From positions 62,001 through 126,000 of the forward strand of contig JAYOLL010000001.1 in NCBI GenBank assembly GCA_038120295.1: a stretch of DNA of 64,000 nt, read 5' to 3'. The position numbers and the translations under genes are program-made. Below, piece by piece: positions 1 to 7,576 of the stretch (position 1 is its first letter; every line of letters begins with the position of its first letter). Below the pieces are notes generated by a model, which was not told where the DNA came from, searched no databases, and was given only the letters and a program-made list of their open reading frames with translations. Source of the stretch: JAYOEY01 sp038120295 (GTDB lineage: Bacteria > Pseudomonadota > Alphaproteobacteria > MPNO01 > UBA2964).

Positions 1-164
1 TTCCCGGCGCGTCGGCGATGGTGCTGCGGGGGACCGATACCGAAGGGCACTGGGGCGTCGATCCGATGCCGCAGAAGGACTGGGACCCGGATTGTCTTGC
101 CGAACTCGACCGGACCTGGGCGCTCTATCAGACGGCCCCGGGGGAACGGGACGAAGTCGCCTGA
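1..164 (+). CDS. C-terminal fragment of an unrecognised protein
   Basis: An open frame enters from the left edge and ends at a TGA at 162-164. It encodes about 53 residues rich in Asp, Trp and Pro, including GHWGVDPMPQKDWDP. The codons look like those of neighbouring genes, so it is probably the 3' end of a real gene. I do not recognise the family from this fragment. The TAXI receptor gene starts 92 bases downstream on the same strand behind its own candidate promoter, so a shared operon is not evident. Confidence 0.5.
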   Translation, partial: PGASAMVLRGTDTEGHWGVDPMPQKDWDPDCLAELDRTWALYQTAPGERDEVA

Positions 165-185
165 GTTGATATTTGGCCAATCGTG

Positions 186-213
186 TTGACCTGCCGTAGT
201 GTCCAAGTACAGT
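186..213 (+). promoter_or_regulatory. Candidate sigma70-type promoter of the TAXI-TRAP operon
   Basis: TTGACC at 186-191 is followed after 16 bases by TACAGT at 208-213, about 40 bases before the receptor ATG. This is a moderate match to the -35 and -10 consensus. It lies in the only non-coding stretch before the transporter genes. No start-site data are available, so this is an inference from sequence. Confidence 0.4.
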
Positions 214-256
214 TCTGCGTCGGTTAAATTCATAACAAGCAAGGGAGAGATCCATT

Positions 257-1225
257 ATGAAATTTTCAGCTATTGTGCTGGCTGCGGTCGCTACGGCGGC
301 CCTGTCGGTGCCGGCATACGCCCAGACGGTCTATGCCATCGGAACCAACAAGCAGGGGTCGCTGGCCTACAGCTCGGGCACCGCGATTTCCAAGCTGATG
401 AACCTCAAGGGCGGCGTGAAGATGCGTGTTCGTCCGGGCGGCGGTTCGTTCTCTATCGTGCCGCAGATGAATTCGGGCGCGATCGATTTCGGCATCAACA
501 ACGCTGCTGAATCGCGCTTTGCCTATACAGGCACCGGCACGTTCGAAAAGAAGGGCAAGATGCCGAATTTCCGGATGGTGGGCGTGATGTTCCCGCTCAG
601 CTCCACTCTGGCGGTGCCCAACGATTCCAAGATCAAGACGATCTGCGACGCCAAGGGCGCGCGTATGGGCCATAAGTTCACCGCCCAGACCATATTGCAG
701 CTCACGCAGTCGGCGCTGCTGGCGACCTGCGGCCTGACGCAGGAAGACATGGTGAATACGCCTTACTCGCGTTACGTGCCGTCGGGCGACGACATGGCGC
801 GCGGCAAGCTCGATATCGCGATCATCCCGCCGGGAACCGCGGCGTCGAAGAAACAGCATGCCATGCTGCGGTCGCGCGGCGGCCTTCGTTTCCTGGCGGT
901 CGACGATTCGCCCAAGGCAGTTGCCGGCATGCAGAAATGGTATCCCGAGGCCTACATTACGACCATCAAGCCGTCCAAGCGGACTCCCGGCGTTCTGGGC
1001 CCGATCAAGATCATGACCTATCCCTTCTTCCTGACGGCAGGCGCCCATGTGCCGGCAGAAGTGGTCTATATGATCATCAAGACCATGGCCGCGAACAAGA
1101 AGGAACTCGCGAAATCGCACGGCGCCTTCAACGGCTTCAACGCCAAGAAGATGTATTACAAGAACACCATCGTGCCGTATCACCCCGGTGCGGAGAAGGC
1201 CTACAAGGAAATGGGCGTGATGTAA
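257..1225 (+). CDS. TAXI-family TRAP transporter solute-binding protein
   Basis: 322-residue periplasmic receptor that would deliver an organic solute to the TRAP permease encoded next to it. Residues 1-22 are a signal peptide ending in AYA before Gln23. The mature start (YAIGTNKQGS), a Gly-rich RPGGGS segment and INNAAESRFAYTG are typical of the TAXI receptors, which are distinct from the DctP type. The start is supported by GGGAGA eight bases upstream of the ATG. Only 52 bases separate it from the permease gene, so the pair probably forms an operon. TAXI ligands are poorly known; glutamate and other small carboxylates are reported in the family, so the substrate here is open. Confidence 0.92.
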   Translation: MKFSAIVLAAVATAALSVPAYAQTVYAIGTNKQGSLAYSSGTAISKLMNLKGGVKMRVRPGGGSFSIVPQMNSGAIDFGINNAAESRFAYTGTGTFEKKGKMPNFRMVGVMFPLSSTLAVPNDSKIKTICDAKGARMGHKFTAQTILQLTQSALLATCGLTQEDMVNTPYSRYVPSGDDMARGKLDIAIIPPGTAASKKQHAMLRSRGGLRFLAVDDSPKAVAGMQKWYPEAYITTIKPSKRTPGVLGPIKIMTYPFFLTAGAHVPAEVVYMIIKTMAANKKELAKSHGAFNGFNAKKMYYKNTIVPYHPGAEKAYKEMGVM

Positions 1226-1277
1226 TCGTCTCCTGCAGGGCGGGTCCGGTTCTCCGGGCCCGCCGCGGGACCCTGTC

Positions 1278-3212
1278 ATGACCGATGCAACCGAACAGGC
1301 TGCCGCCCCGCCCGAGGGTGTTCTCGTCGACCGCGCGACGCGCGTTGCCGGCGGCATCATGGTTGCGCTCGGCGTTCTCTGGGCTATCGAAGCCTATCGA
1401 TGGTTCGGTCTGACCTTTTTCGGTCAGCAGCTTCTTGCCGCCGCGTGGGGGCTATCGTTCTTTATCGTATTTTTGCGCTACAGGGTTCAGCGGACCGAGA
1501 AAGGCAGGCCGCCTCTCTACGACTGGATCTGCGCTATCGTCGGCCTTCTGACCATGGCCTGGGTCGCTTTCGATTACGAACGTCTGTCGGAGGAATACGG
1601 CGACCGGACGTTCGAAGCGCTCGTTATCGGTTGCATAACGGTCGTTCTCTCGATCGAGGGCGTTCGCCGCACCGCAGGGCATGCATTCTTCGGCGTGGTC
1701 GTCTTTTTCATGGTCTATGCGATGTTCGCCGATCAGGTCGGCGGCGATCTCAAGGGGCTCACGGTACACTGGGATGCGCTGGCGACCGATCTCGGGCTCG
1801 ATGCCGGCGCGGCGCTGGGACTGCCGCTTAAAATCTCGGTCGAGGTCGTCCTGATCTTTATCTTCTTCGGTCAGCTTCTGGTGAGTTCCGGCGGCGGCCG
1901 ATTCTTTATCGATCTGGCGATGGCCATGGTTGGTCATCGGCGCGGCGGTGCGGCCAAGATTTCAGTAATCGCCAGCGCCTTCTTCGGATCGATCTCCGGC
2001 AGCGCCATTTCCAACGTCGCCTCGACCGGCGTTATCACCATCCCCCTGATGCGTCACGCCGGCTATTCGGGCGTCAATGCCGGTGCGATCGAGTCGGTGG
2101 CCTCCACCGGTGGGCAGTTCATGCCGCCGATCATGGGCGCCGCGGCCTTCCTGATGTCGGAAATTCTTGAAATTCCCTATACCGACATCGTCGTCGCGGC
2201 GCTGGTCCCGGCGTTGCTGTACTATTTTGCGGTCTTCGTGATGGTCGATCGGGTCGCCGCCAAGGACAAGGTCGGCCATGTAGACGAGGATCTGCCCCGC
2301 CTGCGTACTGTGCTGTTCGAAGGCGGACACTTCCTCTTGCCTTTTGTCGTGCTGATCTACGCGCTGTTCTGGCTCTGGGCCGAGCCGCAGCAGGCGGCGA
2401 TGTATTCGGCGGCCGCCGTCGTCGTACTCGGCTTCGTCCGCTCCTATCGCGGCGAGAAGATGACGGTCACGAAGCTGGTCGACTCGTTCGGCGGCGCAGG
2501 CCTTGTCATGGTCGAGCTTGTGTTCGTGGTCGTCGGCGCCGGCTGGGTCATGTTCATCCTCAATACGACCGGGTTGGGCGAGGGTTTTACCCTGTTCCTG
2601 CTCAGGCAGGCGGGCGACAGCCTGTTCCTCCTGCTGCTGATCGCGGGCTTCGCCTCCGTCATTCTCGGCATGGGGATGCCGACATCAGCCGTGTACCTGC
2701 TACTAGCCGCGATGATCGCGCCTGCCATAGCGGAGGCCGGCGTAGAGCCCATCTCGGCGCATATGTTCATCCTCTATTTCGGCATGATGTCGATGATTAC
2801 GCCGCCGGTGGCGCTCTGCGCCTTTACTGCCGCGTCGTTGACGCGAGAGGACCCGATGCGAACCGCGATGCGGTCGATGATGTTCGCCTGGGTCGCGTAT
2901 ATCATCCCGTTCCTGTTCTCCTATTCGCCCACATTGCTGCTGCAGGGAGAATGGCAGGACACGCTGATTGACGTGACGACCGCCTGTATCGGCGTCTATT
3001 TCGTCTCAACCGCGTTCGTCGGCTATGCGACCAGCGCGATGAATCCCGCCATGCGGGTTGCGCTCGCGGTCATCGGGCTGGGCGCCATGCTGCCGCATTC
3101 TCTGGCCGACTGGGTCGTCTACGTGAATCTGGGATCGGCCGTAATCGGTATTCTCTACCTGGCCCGGAATTTCGTCGCGTCACGCAAGGCTGTCCCGGGC
3201 GCGGCAGAATAA
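1278..3212 (+). CDS. TRAP transporter fused 4TM/12TM permease
   Basis: 644-residue inner-membrane protein that joins the small (DctQ-like) and large (DctM-like) TRAP subunits in one chain, the usual arrangement beside TAXI receptors. It is hydrophobic throughout, with about 15 or more membrane segments. The large-subunit signature GSISGSAISNVASTG lies near residues 238-252 and a second Gly/Pro-rich loop, GMGMPTSAVYLL, in the C-terminal half. TRAP systems use an ion gradient rather than ATP. The receptor gene lies just upstream. The next gene is on the opposite strand with only five bases between the stop codons, so this ends the transport operon. Confidence 0.93.
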   Translation: MTDATEQAAAPPEGVLVDRATRVAGGIMVALGVLWAIEAYRWFGLTFFGQQLLAAAWGLSFFIVFLRYRVQRTEKGRPPLYDWICAIVGLLTMAWVAFDYERLSEEYGDRTFEALVIGCITVVLSIEGVRRTAGHAFFGVVVFFMVYAMFADQVGGDLKGLTVHWDALATDLGLDAGAALGLPLKISVEVVLIFIFFGQLLVSSGGGRFFIDLAMAMVGHRRGGAAKISVIASAFFGSISGSAISNVASTGVITIPLMRHAGYSGVNAGAIESVASTGGQFMPPIMGAAAFLMSEILEIPYTDIVVAALVPALLYYFAVFVMVDRVAAKDKVGHVDEDLPRLRTVLFEGGHFLLPFVVLIYALFWLWAEPQQAAMYSAAAVVVLGFVRSYRGEKMTVTKLVDSFGGAGLVMVELVFVVVGAGWVMFILNTTGLGEGFTLFLLRQAGDSLFLLLLIAGFASVILGMGMPTSAVYLLLAAMIAPAIAEAGVEPISAHMFILYFGMMSMITPPVALCAFTAASLTREDPMRTAMRSMMFAWVAYIIPFLFSYSPTLLLQGEWQDTLIDVTTACIGVYFVSTAFVGYATSAMNPAMRVALAVIGLGAMLPHSLADWVVYVNLGSAVIGILYLARNFVASRKAVPGAAE

Positions 3213-3217
3213 ATAGC

Positions 3218-3682
3218 TCAGACCTCCGGGCGTTCCCGCACGAGGCTGCATCCCTTTTCATATATTTCTTCCGGCCACGGTACCGATTTCCGGGCGATAG
3301 TGTCGAGCGACACACAGATCTGGTCGTTGATGGCGCAGATCTCGTCGGTAGAGATATCGATCATCACCGCCCAGACATGCAGGCTCTTCGGCGTGAAGTT
3401 GATCAGGCAGGATCGGACCTGGATCAGGTCGCCCGGCAGGATCTCCCGCCGGTAGGAAAAATTCTCCGTCACTGCTGCCATGCCTCGGTCATTCTCGCGC
3501 ATGTATTGCGGCGTGATGCCCGCGAGCGTGAAAGTGCAATAGGCAGATTCGTTGAAGGCGCGGCTGTAGTAGCGGACATTGGCATGTCCCATATGGTCGG
3601 TTTCCATCGGATAGAACATGCCCTGGTAGGAAATCAGGAAATCCGAAAATCGTTCCAGCGGCGACACTTCAGACGACATCAT
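3218..3682 (-). CDS. Acyl-CoA thioesterase, hotdog fold (4HBT family)
   Basis: 154-residue single hotdog-domain protein. Residues 29-35 read DHMGHAN, matching the D-x-x-G-H-x-N active-site pattern of 4-hydroxybenzoyl-CoA-type thioesterases, with Asp29 the likely catalytic residue. The family hydrolyses acyl- or aroyl-CoA thioesters in the cytoplasm. Two consecutive ATG codons begin the gene and either could be used. The SDR gene upstream on the same strand ends 82 bases before this start. In this neighbourhood of transporter, dehydrogenases and ring-dioxygenase-like protein, a role in releasing an acid from its CoA ester is plausible but unproven. Confidence 0.8.
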   Translation of the reverse strand: MMSSEVSPLERFSDFLISYQGMFYPMETDHMGHANVRYYSRAFNESAYCTFTLAGITPQYMRENDRGMAAVTENFSYRREILPGDLIQVRSCLINFTPKSLHVWAVMIDISTDEICAINDQICVSLDTIARKSVPWPEEIYEKGCSLVRERPEV

Positions 3683-3764
3683 TCAGCTCTCAATACGCAC
3701 CCGTATGGTCGGGCGCGGACTATAGCCGGGGCGAGAAGAGTGTCAAATTTTCGGCTGCACCGGC

Positions 3765-4553
3765 TTACACCACAGGCGAGCGCCCGCCATCAACATTGAT
3801 CGACGTGCCGGTGATGTAACCCGCTTCTTCGGATGCGAGAAAACAGGCGATATTGGCAAACTCCTCGGTTTCGCCGATGCGTCCGATGGGGATGTTGCGG
3901 GAATCCATCATGTTCTGAAGGAATTCATCGTAAGTCGCTTCGGGCTCCCGTTCCTGGTGCAGTTTTACCCACTGGTTGGACTTGATAAACCCGACCAGCA
4001 GGGCGTTGCAGAGAACGTTGTGCGGCGCGCCGTCGCCTGCCAGCACCTTGGTGAGAGCGAGACCCGCCGCGCGCGACACCGCCGTGGGCGCGCCGGTAGG
4101 CGGCGGCGCCTTCGCGCCGGTATTGAGCACGTTGATGATCCGGCCCCAGCGTCGTTCCTTCATGCCGGGCAGCGCGAGCCGCGCGAGCCGTATCGCGGCG
4201 AACAGCTTGAGATCGAAATCCTCCTGCCATTCGGCGTCGGTGATCTCCTCGAACTTCTTGGCGCGCGAGGTGCCGGCATTGTTGACGAGGATGTCGATCT
4301 TCCCCAGCGCGCCCAACGCGTCGGCGAAAGCGGCTTCCGTCGCTACCGCGTCCAGCAGGTTGCAGGAAATCGCACAGACCTTGCCGTTGCCCGCCGCGTC
4401 GATCTCCGATTTCGCAGATTCCAGCGCCTCGGGATCGCGCGCCAGGATGGCGATGTCGGCGCCCGATTCTGCGAATTTCAGCGCCATCCCCTTGCCGAGC
4501 CCCTGGCTGCCGCCGGTGATGAGGGCCGCTTTTCCGTCCAGTCTGATGTCCAT
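3765..4553 (-). CDS. SDR-family protein lacking the usual catalytic residues
   Basis: 262-residue Rossmann-fold protein of the short-chain dehydrogenase/reductase family. The nucleotide-binding motif TGGSQGLG (13-20), NNAG (91-94) and a C-terminal GTSINVDGG are all intact. By hand alignment, the catalytic Tyr-x-x-x-Lys is replaced by Thr157 and Arg161 (PTAVSRAAGLALTK), the Ser position is Asn144, and the structural Asn is also changed. It may bind NAD(P) without normal SDR chemistry, or use another mechanism. I chose the ATG at 4553 because it directly precedes the fold's conserved start; the upstream extension is basic and lies across the divergent gene. A D-2-hydroxyacid dehydrogenase gene diverges 74 bases away. 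Confidence 0.85.
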   Translation of the reverse strand: MDIRLDGKAALITGGSQGLGKGMALKFAESGADIAILARDPEALESAKSEIDAAGNGKVCAISCNLLDAVATEAAFADALGALGKIDILVNNAGTSRAKKFEEITDAEWQEDFDLKLFAAIRLARLALPGMKERRWGRIINVLNTGAKAPPPTGAPTAVSRAAGLALTKVLAGDGAPHNVLCNALLVGFIKSNQWVKLHQEREPEATYDEFLQNMMDSRNIPIGRIGETEEFANIACFLASEEAGYITGTSINVDGGRSPVV

Positions 4554-4627
4554 GCCTATGTCCGTTCGTTGTCGTTTGTCCGACGCTATTCTACGCTGCC
4601 CACCCAGAAGCTTCGACGGAGGAATCG

Positions 4628-5581
4628 ATGATCGGTCAGCTTGGCGTATCGTCCAACACGATTTGCGCACACCCTGTAATGCGGCAGATGCTGCTCGACG
4701 CCTGGCCCGACGCACGCCTGTGGGACGGGGAACGCATCACCAACGAGGACGTTCTGATCGAGCATCTGTCGGGATGCGATGCGGCGATCGTCGGATTCGA
4801 ACCGCTGACCGATCGGGTGCTCGCTGCGCTTCCCGACCTGAAGGTCGTCAGCAAGTTCGGTGCCGGGTGCGAGACCATCGATTTCGATGCGCTGAAGGCG
4901 CACGGCGTCCGGTTCGGCTACACGTTTGGAGTCAACCGGCTGGCGGTCGCCGAACTCGCCATCAGCTTTATGATCGCCGGGCTGCGTTACGTGACGCCGC
5001 TCAATCAGTCGATGCGCGCGGGCGAACGGCCGCGCAACAAAAACGGGCTGCTTCTCACCGGGCGGACGGTCGGCATCCACGGCTGCGGCAATATCGGCAA
5101 GGAACTCGTCAGGCTGCTGAAGCCGTTCGACTGTAAAATCATCGCCTGCGACGTGCGGGATTATCCCGGGTTCTATGCCGACAACGCTATTGAAGCTGTT
5201 TCGTTCGACGATCTTCTGGAAAGGTCGGAGGTGCTGACGCTGCATCTTCCCAAGACGCGCTCAACGCGCGGACTCTATTCGCGAGAGGTGCTGGAAAGGC
5301 TTCCGGCCGATACGCTGCTGATCAATACCTGCCGGGGCGAGATCGTAGATGAGGACGCGCTGGCGGACCGGCTGGAATCGGGTGCCCTAAAGGCAGCCTG
5401 TTTCGATGTGTTCGGGATCGAACCGGCGGAAAACGACCGGCTCCTGAATCTGCCGAATTTCCTGGCAACCCCGCATATCGGCGCAAGCGCGGAAGAAACC
5501 CGCGTCGCCATGGCGCAGGCCGCGCTCAACGGGCTGGTCGAGAACGAACTGGTTGAGCCCGAGAAGTATTACGAGAATTAA
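4628..5581 (+). CDS. D-2-hydroxyacid dehydrogenase (phosphoglycerate dehydrogenase-like)
   Basis: 317-residue NAD-dependent dehydrogenase that would interconvert a 2-oxoacid and a D-2-hydroxyacid. The N-terminal substrate domain carries SKFGAGCETIDF. The cofactor domain has GCGNIG, and the catalytic Arg (NTCRGEIVDEDAL), Glu (FGIEPAEND) and His (ATPHIGAS) are all present. GGAGG five bases before the ATG supports the start. It lacks the ACT domain of long serine-pathway enzymes, so serine biosynthesis is unlikely. It is divergent from the SDR gene and convergent with the bicupin gene 14 bases downstream. Substrate unknown. Confidence 0.87.
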   Translation: MIGQLGVSSNTICAHPVMRQMLLDAWPDARLWDGERITNEDVLIEHLSGCDAAIVGFEPLTDRVLAALPDLKVVSKFGAGCETIDFDALKAHGVRFGYTFGVNRLAVAELAISFMIAGLRYVTPLNQSMRAGERPRNKNGLLLTGRTVGIHGCGNIGKELVRLLKPFDCKIIACDVRDYPGFYADNAIEAVSFDDLLERSEVLTLHLPKTRSTRGLYSREVLERLPADTLLINTCRGEIVDEDALADRLESGALKAACFDVFGIEPAENDRLLNLPNFLATPHIGASAEETRVAMAQAALNGLVENELVEPEKYYEN

Positions 5582-5595
5582 GGGGTGGCTTCCCC

Positions 5596-6606
5596 TTAGT
5601 CCCTGAACTCTTCGCGCAGATAATCCAGCCGCAGCAGAACCTCGCGGTCGGTGAGCTGGAACAGCCTGGCATCCCGGCTCTTCGCCCGGTGGTTGATCCA
5701 GTGGCCGCGCGGCAGGCTGAAAATGTCGTTTTTCTTCCAGGACAGTTTCGTTTCGCCGACCTGGGTTTCTCCATCGCCCTCGACGACAAGACACATCATG
5801 TTGGCGTTGGTTTTATAGGCGCGTGTGTCGCAGTCGGTCGCCGGTTGCAGCATGTAGCAATCCAGCCCCGGCATGGCGACGCCGCCGGTCAGCGGGTTGG
5901 TGTAGCGGATGCGGCGCGACCCGTCGGGGGCCGGCGTCATCGCGGACAGCGCATTGGCGACGCGCTCCAGCGGGTAGCGAAAAATCGGGGAGTGCGGCCT
6001 GTTCTCTGGGGCGTCGGCGGCCGGAATACTGACCGGTGAGATGCCCGTCGCCGCCCAGGCGTCCTCGGTGCGGGCTGGCGGCATGTCGTTCGACGGGCCG
6101 GGCTCGAATTCGTTGATGCAGAGATGGCGCTGAAGCTGCGCATCGAGCGCGTCGAGCCACACGGCGCGGCCCTTGCCGTTATGCGAGTGCTCGTGCCAGC
6201 ACCAGCCCGGAGTCAGCAGGAAATCGCCCGGAAACATCGGACACGGCGTGCCGTCGACCGTGGTGACCGCGCCGCCGTCGCCTTCGACGATGAAGCGGAG
6301 CGCGTTCAGCCGGTGACGGTGCGGCCGCGCGAACTCGCCGGGCATCAGGACCTGCAGATTGACCACCATGTTCAGGCTGGCGCCGGTGCGGGGCGAGTTG
6401 GCGTAGGACGGATTTTCCAGCACCAGCACGCGGCGTTCGGCATTGTCCATGTCGGTCGCGGCGACTGCTTCGTCCAGCAGCGGGCCCAGCTCTTCCCATT
6501 TCCACAGATAGGGCGTTTCCTCAAGCTGCCCCATATCGATGTTCTCGCGTTCCCACAGCGCGCTGACGCTGGCGTTTTTCATGGCGTCATGAAAGTCAGT
6601 GGACAT
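5596..6606 (-). CDS. Bicupin dioxygenase, gentisate 1,2-dioxygenase-like
   Basis: 336-residue protein with two cupin domains. The N-terminal cupin has PHRHRLNALRFIVEG followed by WHEH, which supply the three His ligands expected for Fe(II) in gentisate and salicylate dioxygenases. The C-terminal cupin reads MMCLVVEGDGETQVG with a later GHWINH. The family opens aromatic rings carrying hydroxyl and carboxyl groups. An AGGAGG six bases before the ATG is a near-ideal ribosome site. The other gentisate-pathway genes (maleylpyruvate isomerase, fumarylpyruvate hydrolase) are not in the window, so the exact ring substrate is uncertain. It is encoded downstream of an SDR gene on the same strand. Confidence 0.8.
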   Translation of the reverse strand: MSTDFHDAMKNASVSALWERENIDMGQLEETPYLWKWEELGPLLDEAVAATDMDNAERRVLVLENPSYANSPRTGASLNMVVNLQVLMPGEFARPHRHRLNALRFIVEGDGGAVTTVDGTPCPMFPGDFLLTPGWCWHEHSHNGKGRAVWLDALDAQLQRHLCINEFEPGPSNDMPPARTEDAWAATGISPVSIPAADAPENRPHSPIFRYPLERVANALSAMTPAPDGSRRIRYTNPLTGGVAMPGLDCYMLQPATDCDTRAYKTNANMMCLVVEGDGETQVGETKLSWKKNDIFSLPRGHWINHRAKSRDARLFQLTDREVLLRLDYLREEFRD

Positions 6607-6642
6607 GGCGTTCCTCCTGAAATTGCAAATATGGCGCTGCTA

Positions 6643-6652
6643 AACGGCCGTT
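6643..6652. promoter_or_regulatory. Short palindrome upstream of the bicupin gene
   Basis: AACGGCCGTT is a perfect 10-base palindrome in the 101-base gap between the bicupin start and the SDR stop. Its position, about 37 bases before the bicupin ATG, would suit a regulator binding site. Palindromes of this length also occur by chance in GC-rich DNA. Confidence 0.2.
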
Positions 6653-6707
6653 AAGCCAAGTTTACGGCCTGCCCACCTGGGAAGTCTATGGCACGGTATA
6701 GGAGCGC

Positions 6708-7574
6708 TCAGGCTGTGCCTGGCTCTCTCCACGCCCGATCCAGCGGCGTGTCGTAGTCAGGGACCGGAAAGATTGCGCGCTCGCGGCACCGTTCCGCGGC
6801 TTCATCGGGCGGCAGGGAGGCCTCCCATTTGTCAGCGCAGTATCGGCAACCGGTCACCCCGTCCGATGCCGGCGAAGCCAGCCAGACAGCCATGTGGCGG
6901 ATGACAGACGGATCGGGACCTCGCCCGGTAATCTCGCCGGTGCCGAATTTTGTGTTGATGGCGCCGCCAGGGCTCAGCGAGTTGACGGTAATACCGCTGT
7001 CGAACATGGCTTCCGCCCAGGCGATGGTGGCTGCTTCCAGCGCCGCCTTCGACGGGCCGTAGGGCGTGATCGCTTTCCGGTGCATCGACTGCGTGCGTTT
7101 TGAGATGTTGATGATGCGGCCCCAGCCGGTCTCTTCCAGATGACGTGTGGCCGCCCATGCCATCAGATACGGTCCTAGCACATTGGTGTCGATCATCTCC
7201 CGGAAACCGTCCGGGTCCGCCTCGTAAATCGGCATGGACCCCTTGCCGCCATGGGCATAACGGCCGGCCTTTCCGGCATTATTGACCAGAATATGGAGAC
7301 CGCCGAATGCTTCGACGGTTTCCGCGACAACACGCTTGCAGTCGTCTGAATCCGCCACGTCGCCCAGCAGGGCAAGGCCCATCCCGCCCGCGTCGCCGAT
7401 GGACTCCAGAGTGTCGTCGAGCTCTTCGATAATGGTGTCGTCGGTTTCATCGGATCCGGGCGCTGCCGTAATTGCGATCCCCGCTGCGCCCGCCTCCGCG
7501 AAAGCGAGCGCCATTTCGCGCCCCAGACCGCGCGCGCCGCCCGTGATCAGAGCAACTTTACCGTCGAGTCGCAT
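6708..7574 (-). CDS. SDR-family oxidoreductase (intact active site)
   Basis: 288-residue NAD(P)-dependent short-chain dehydrogenase. TGGARGLG lies at residues 12-19, NNAGKAG follows in the middle, and the catalytic set is present: DTNVLG, INIS, and Tyr and Lys in PYGPSK. The C-terminal 45 residues extend beyond the fold and contain CRYCADKWEASLPPDEAA, an unusual Cys-rich tail. The gene starts only two bases after the purD stop and has AAGG six bases before its ATG within purD, so the two are probably cotranscribed. The substrate cannot be read from the sequence; the bicupin gene follows on the same strand. Confidence 0.88.
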   Translation of the reverse strand: MRLDGKVALITGGARGLGREMALAFAEAGAAGIAITAAPGSDETDDTIIEELDDTLESIGDAGGMGLALLGDVADSDDCKRVVAETVEAFGGLHILVNNAGKAGRYAHGGKGSMPIYEADPDGFREMIDTNVLGPYLMAWAATRHLEETGWGRIINISKRTQSMHRKAITPYGPSKAALEAATIAWAEAMFDSGITVNSLSPGGAINTKFGTGEITGRGPDPSVIRHMAVWLASPASDGVTGCRYCADKWEASLPPDEAAERCRERAIFPVPDYDTPLDRAWREPGTA

Positions 7575-7576
7575 GG

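Noticed and set aside
266..1360. 364-codon frame antisense to the TAXI receptor gene
   Set aside because: It mirrors a convincing gene with signal peptide and family motifs, and its own translation is Arg/His-rich without motifs.
3976..5136. 386-codon plus-strand frame across the SDR gene and the start of the dehydrogenase gene
   Set aside because: It covers two supported genes in the wrong frames and has no family motif.
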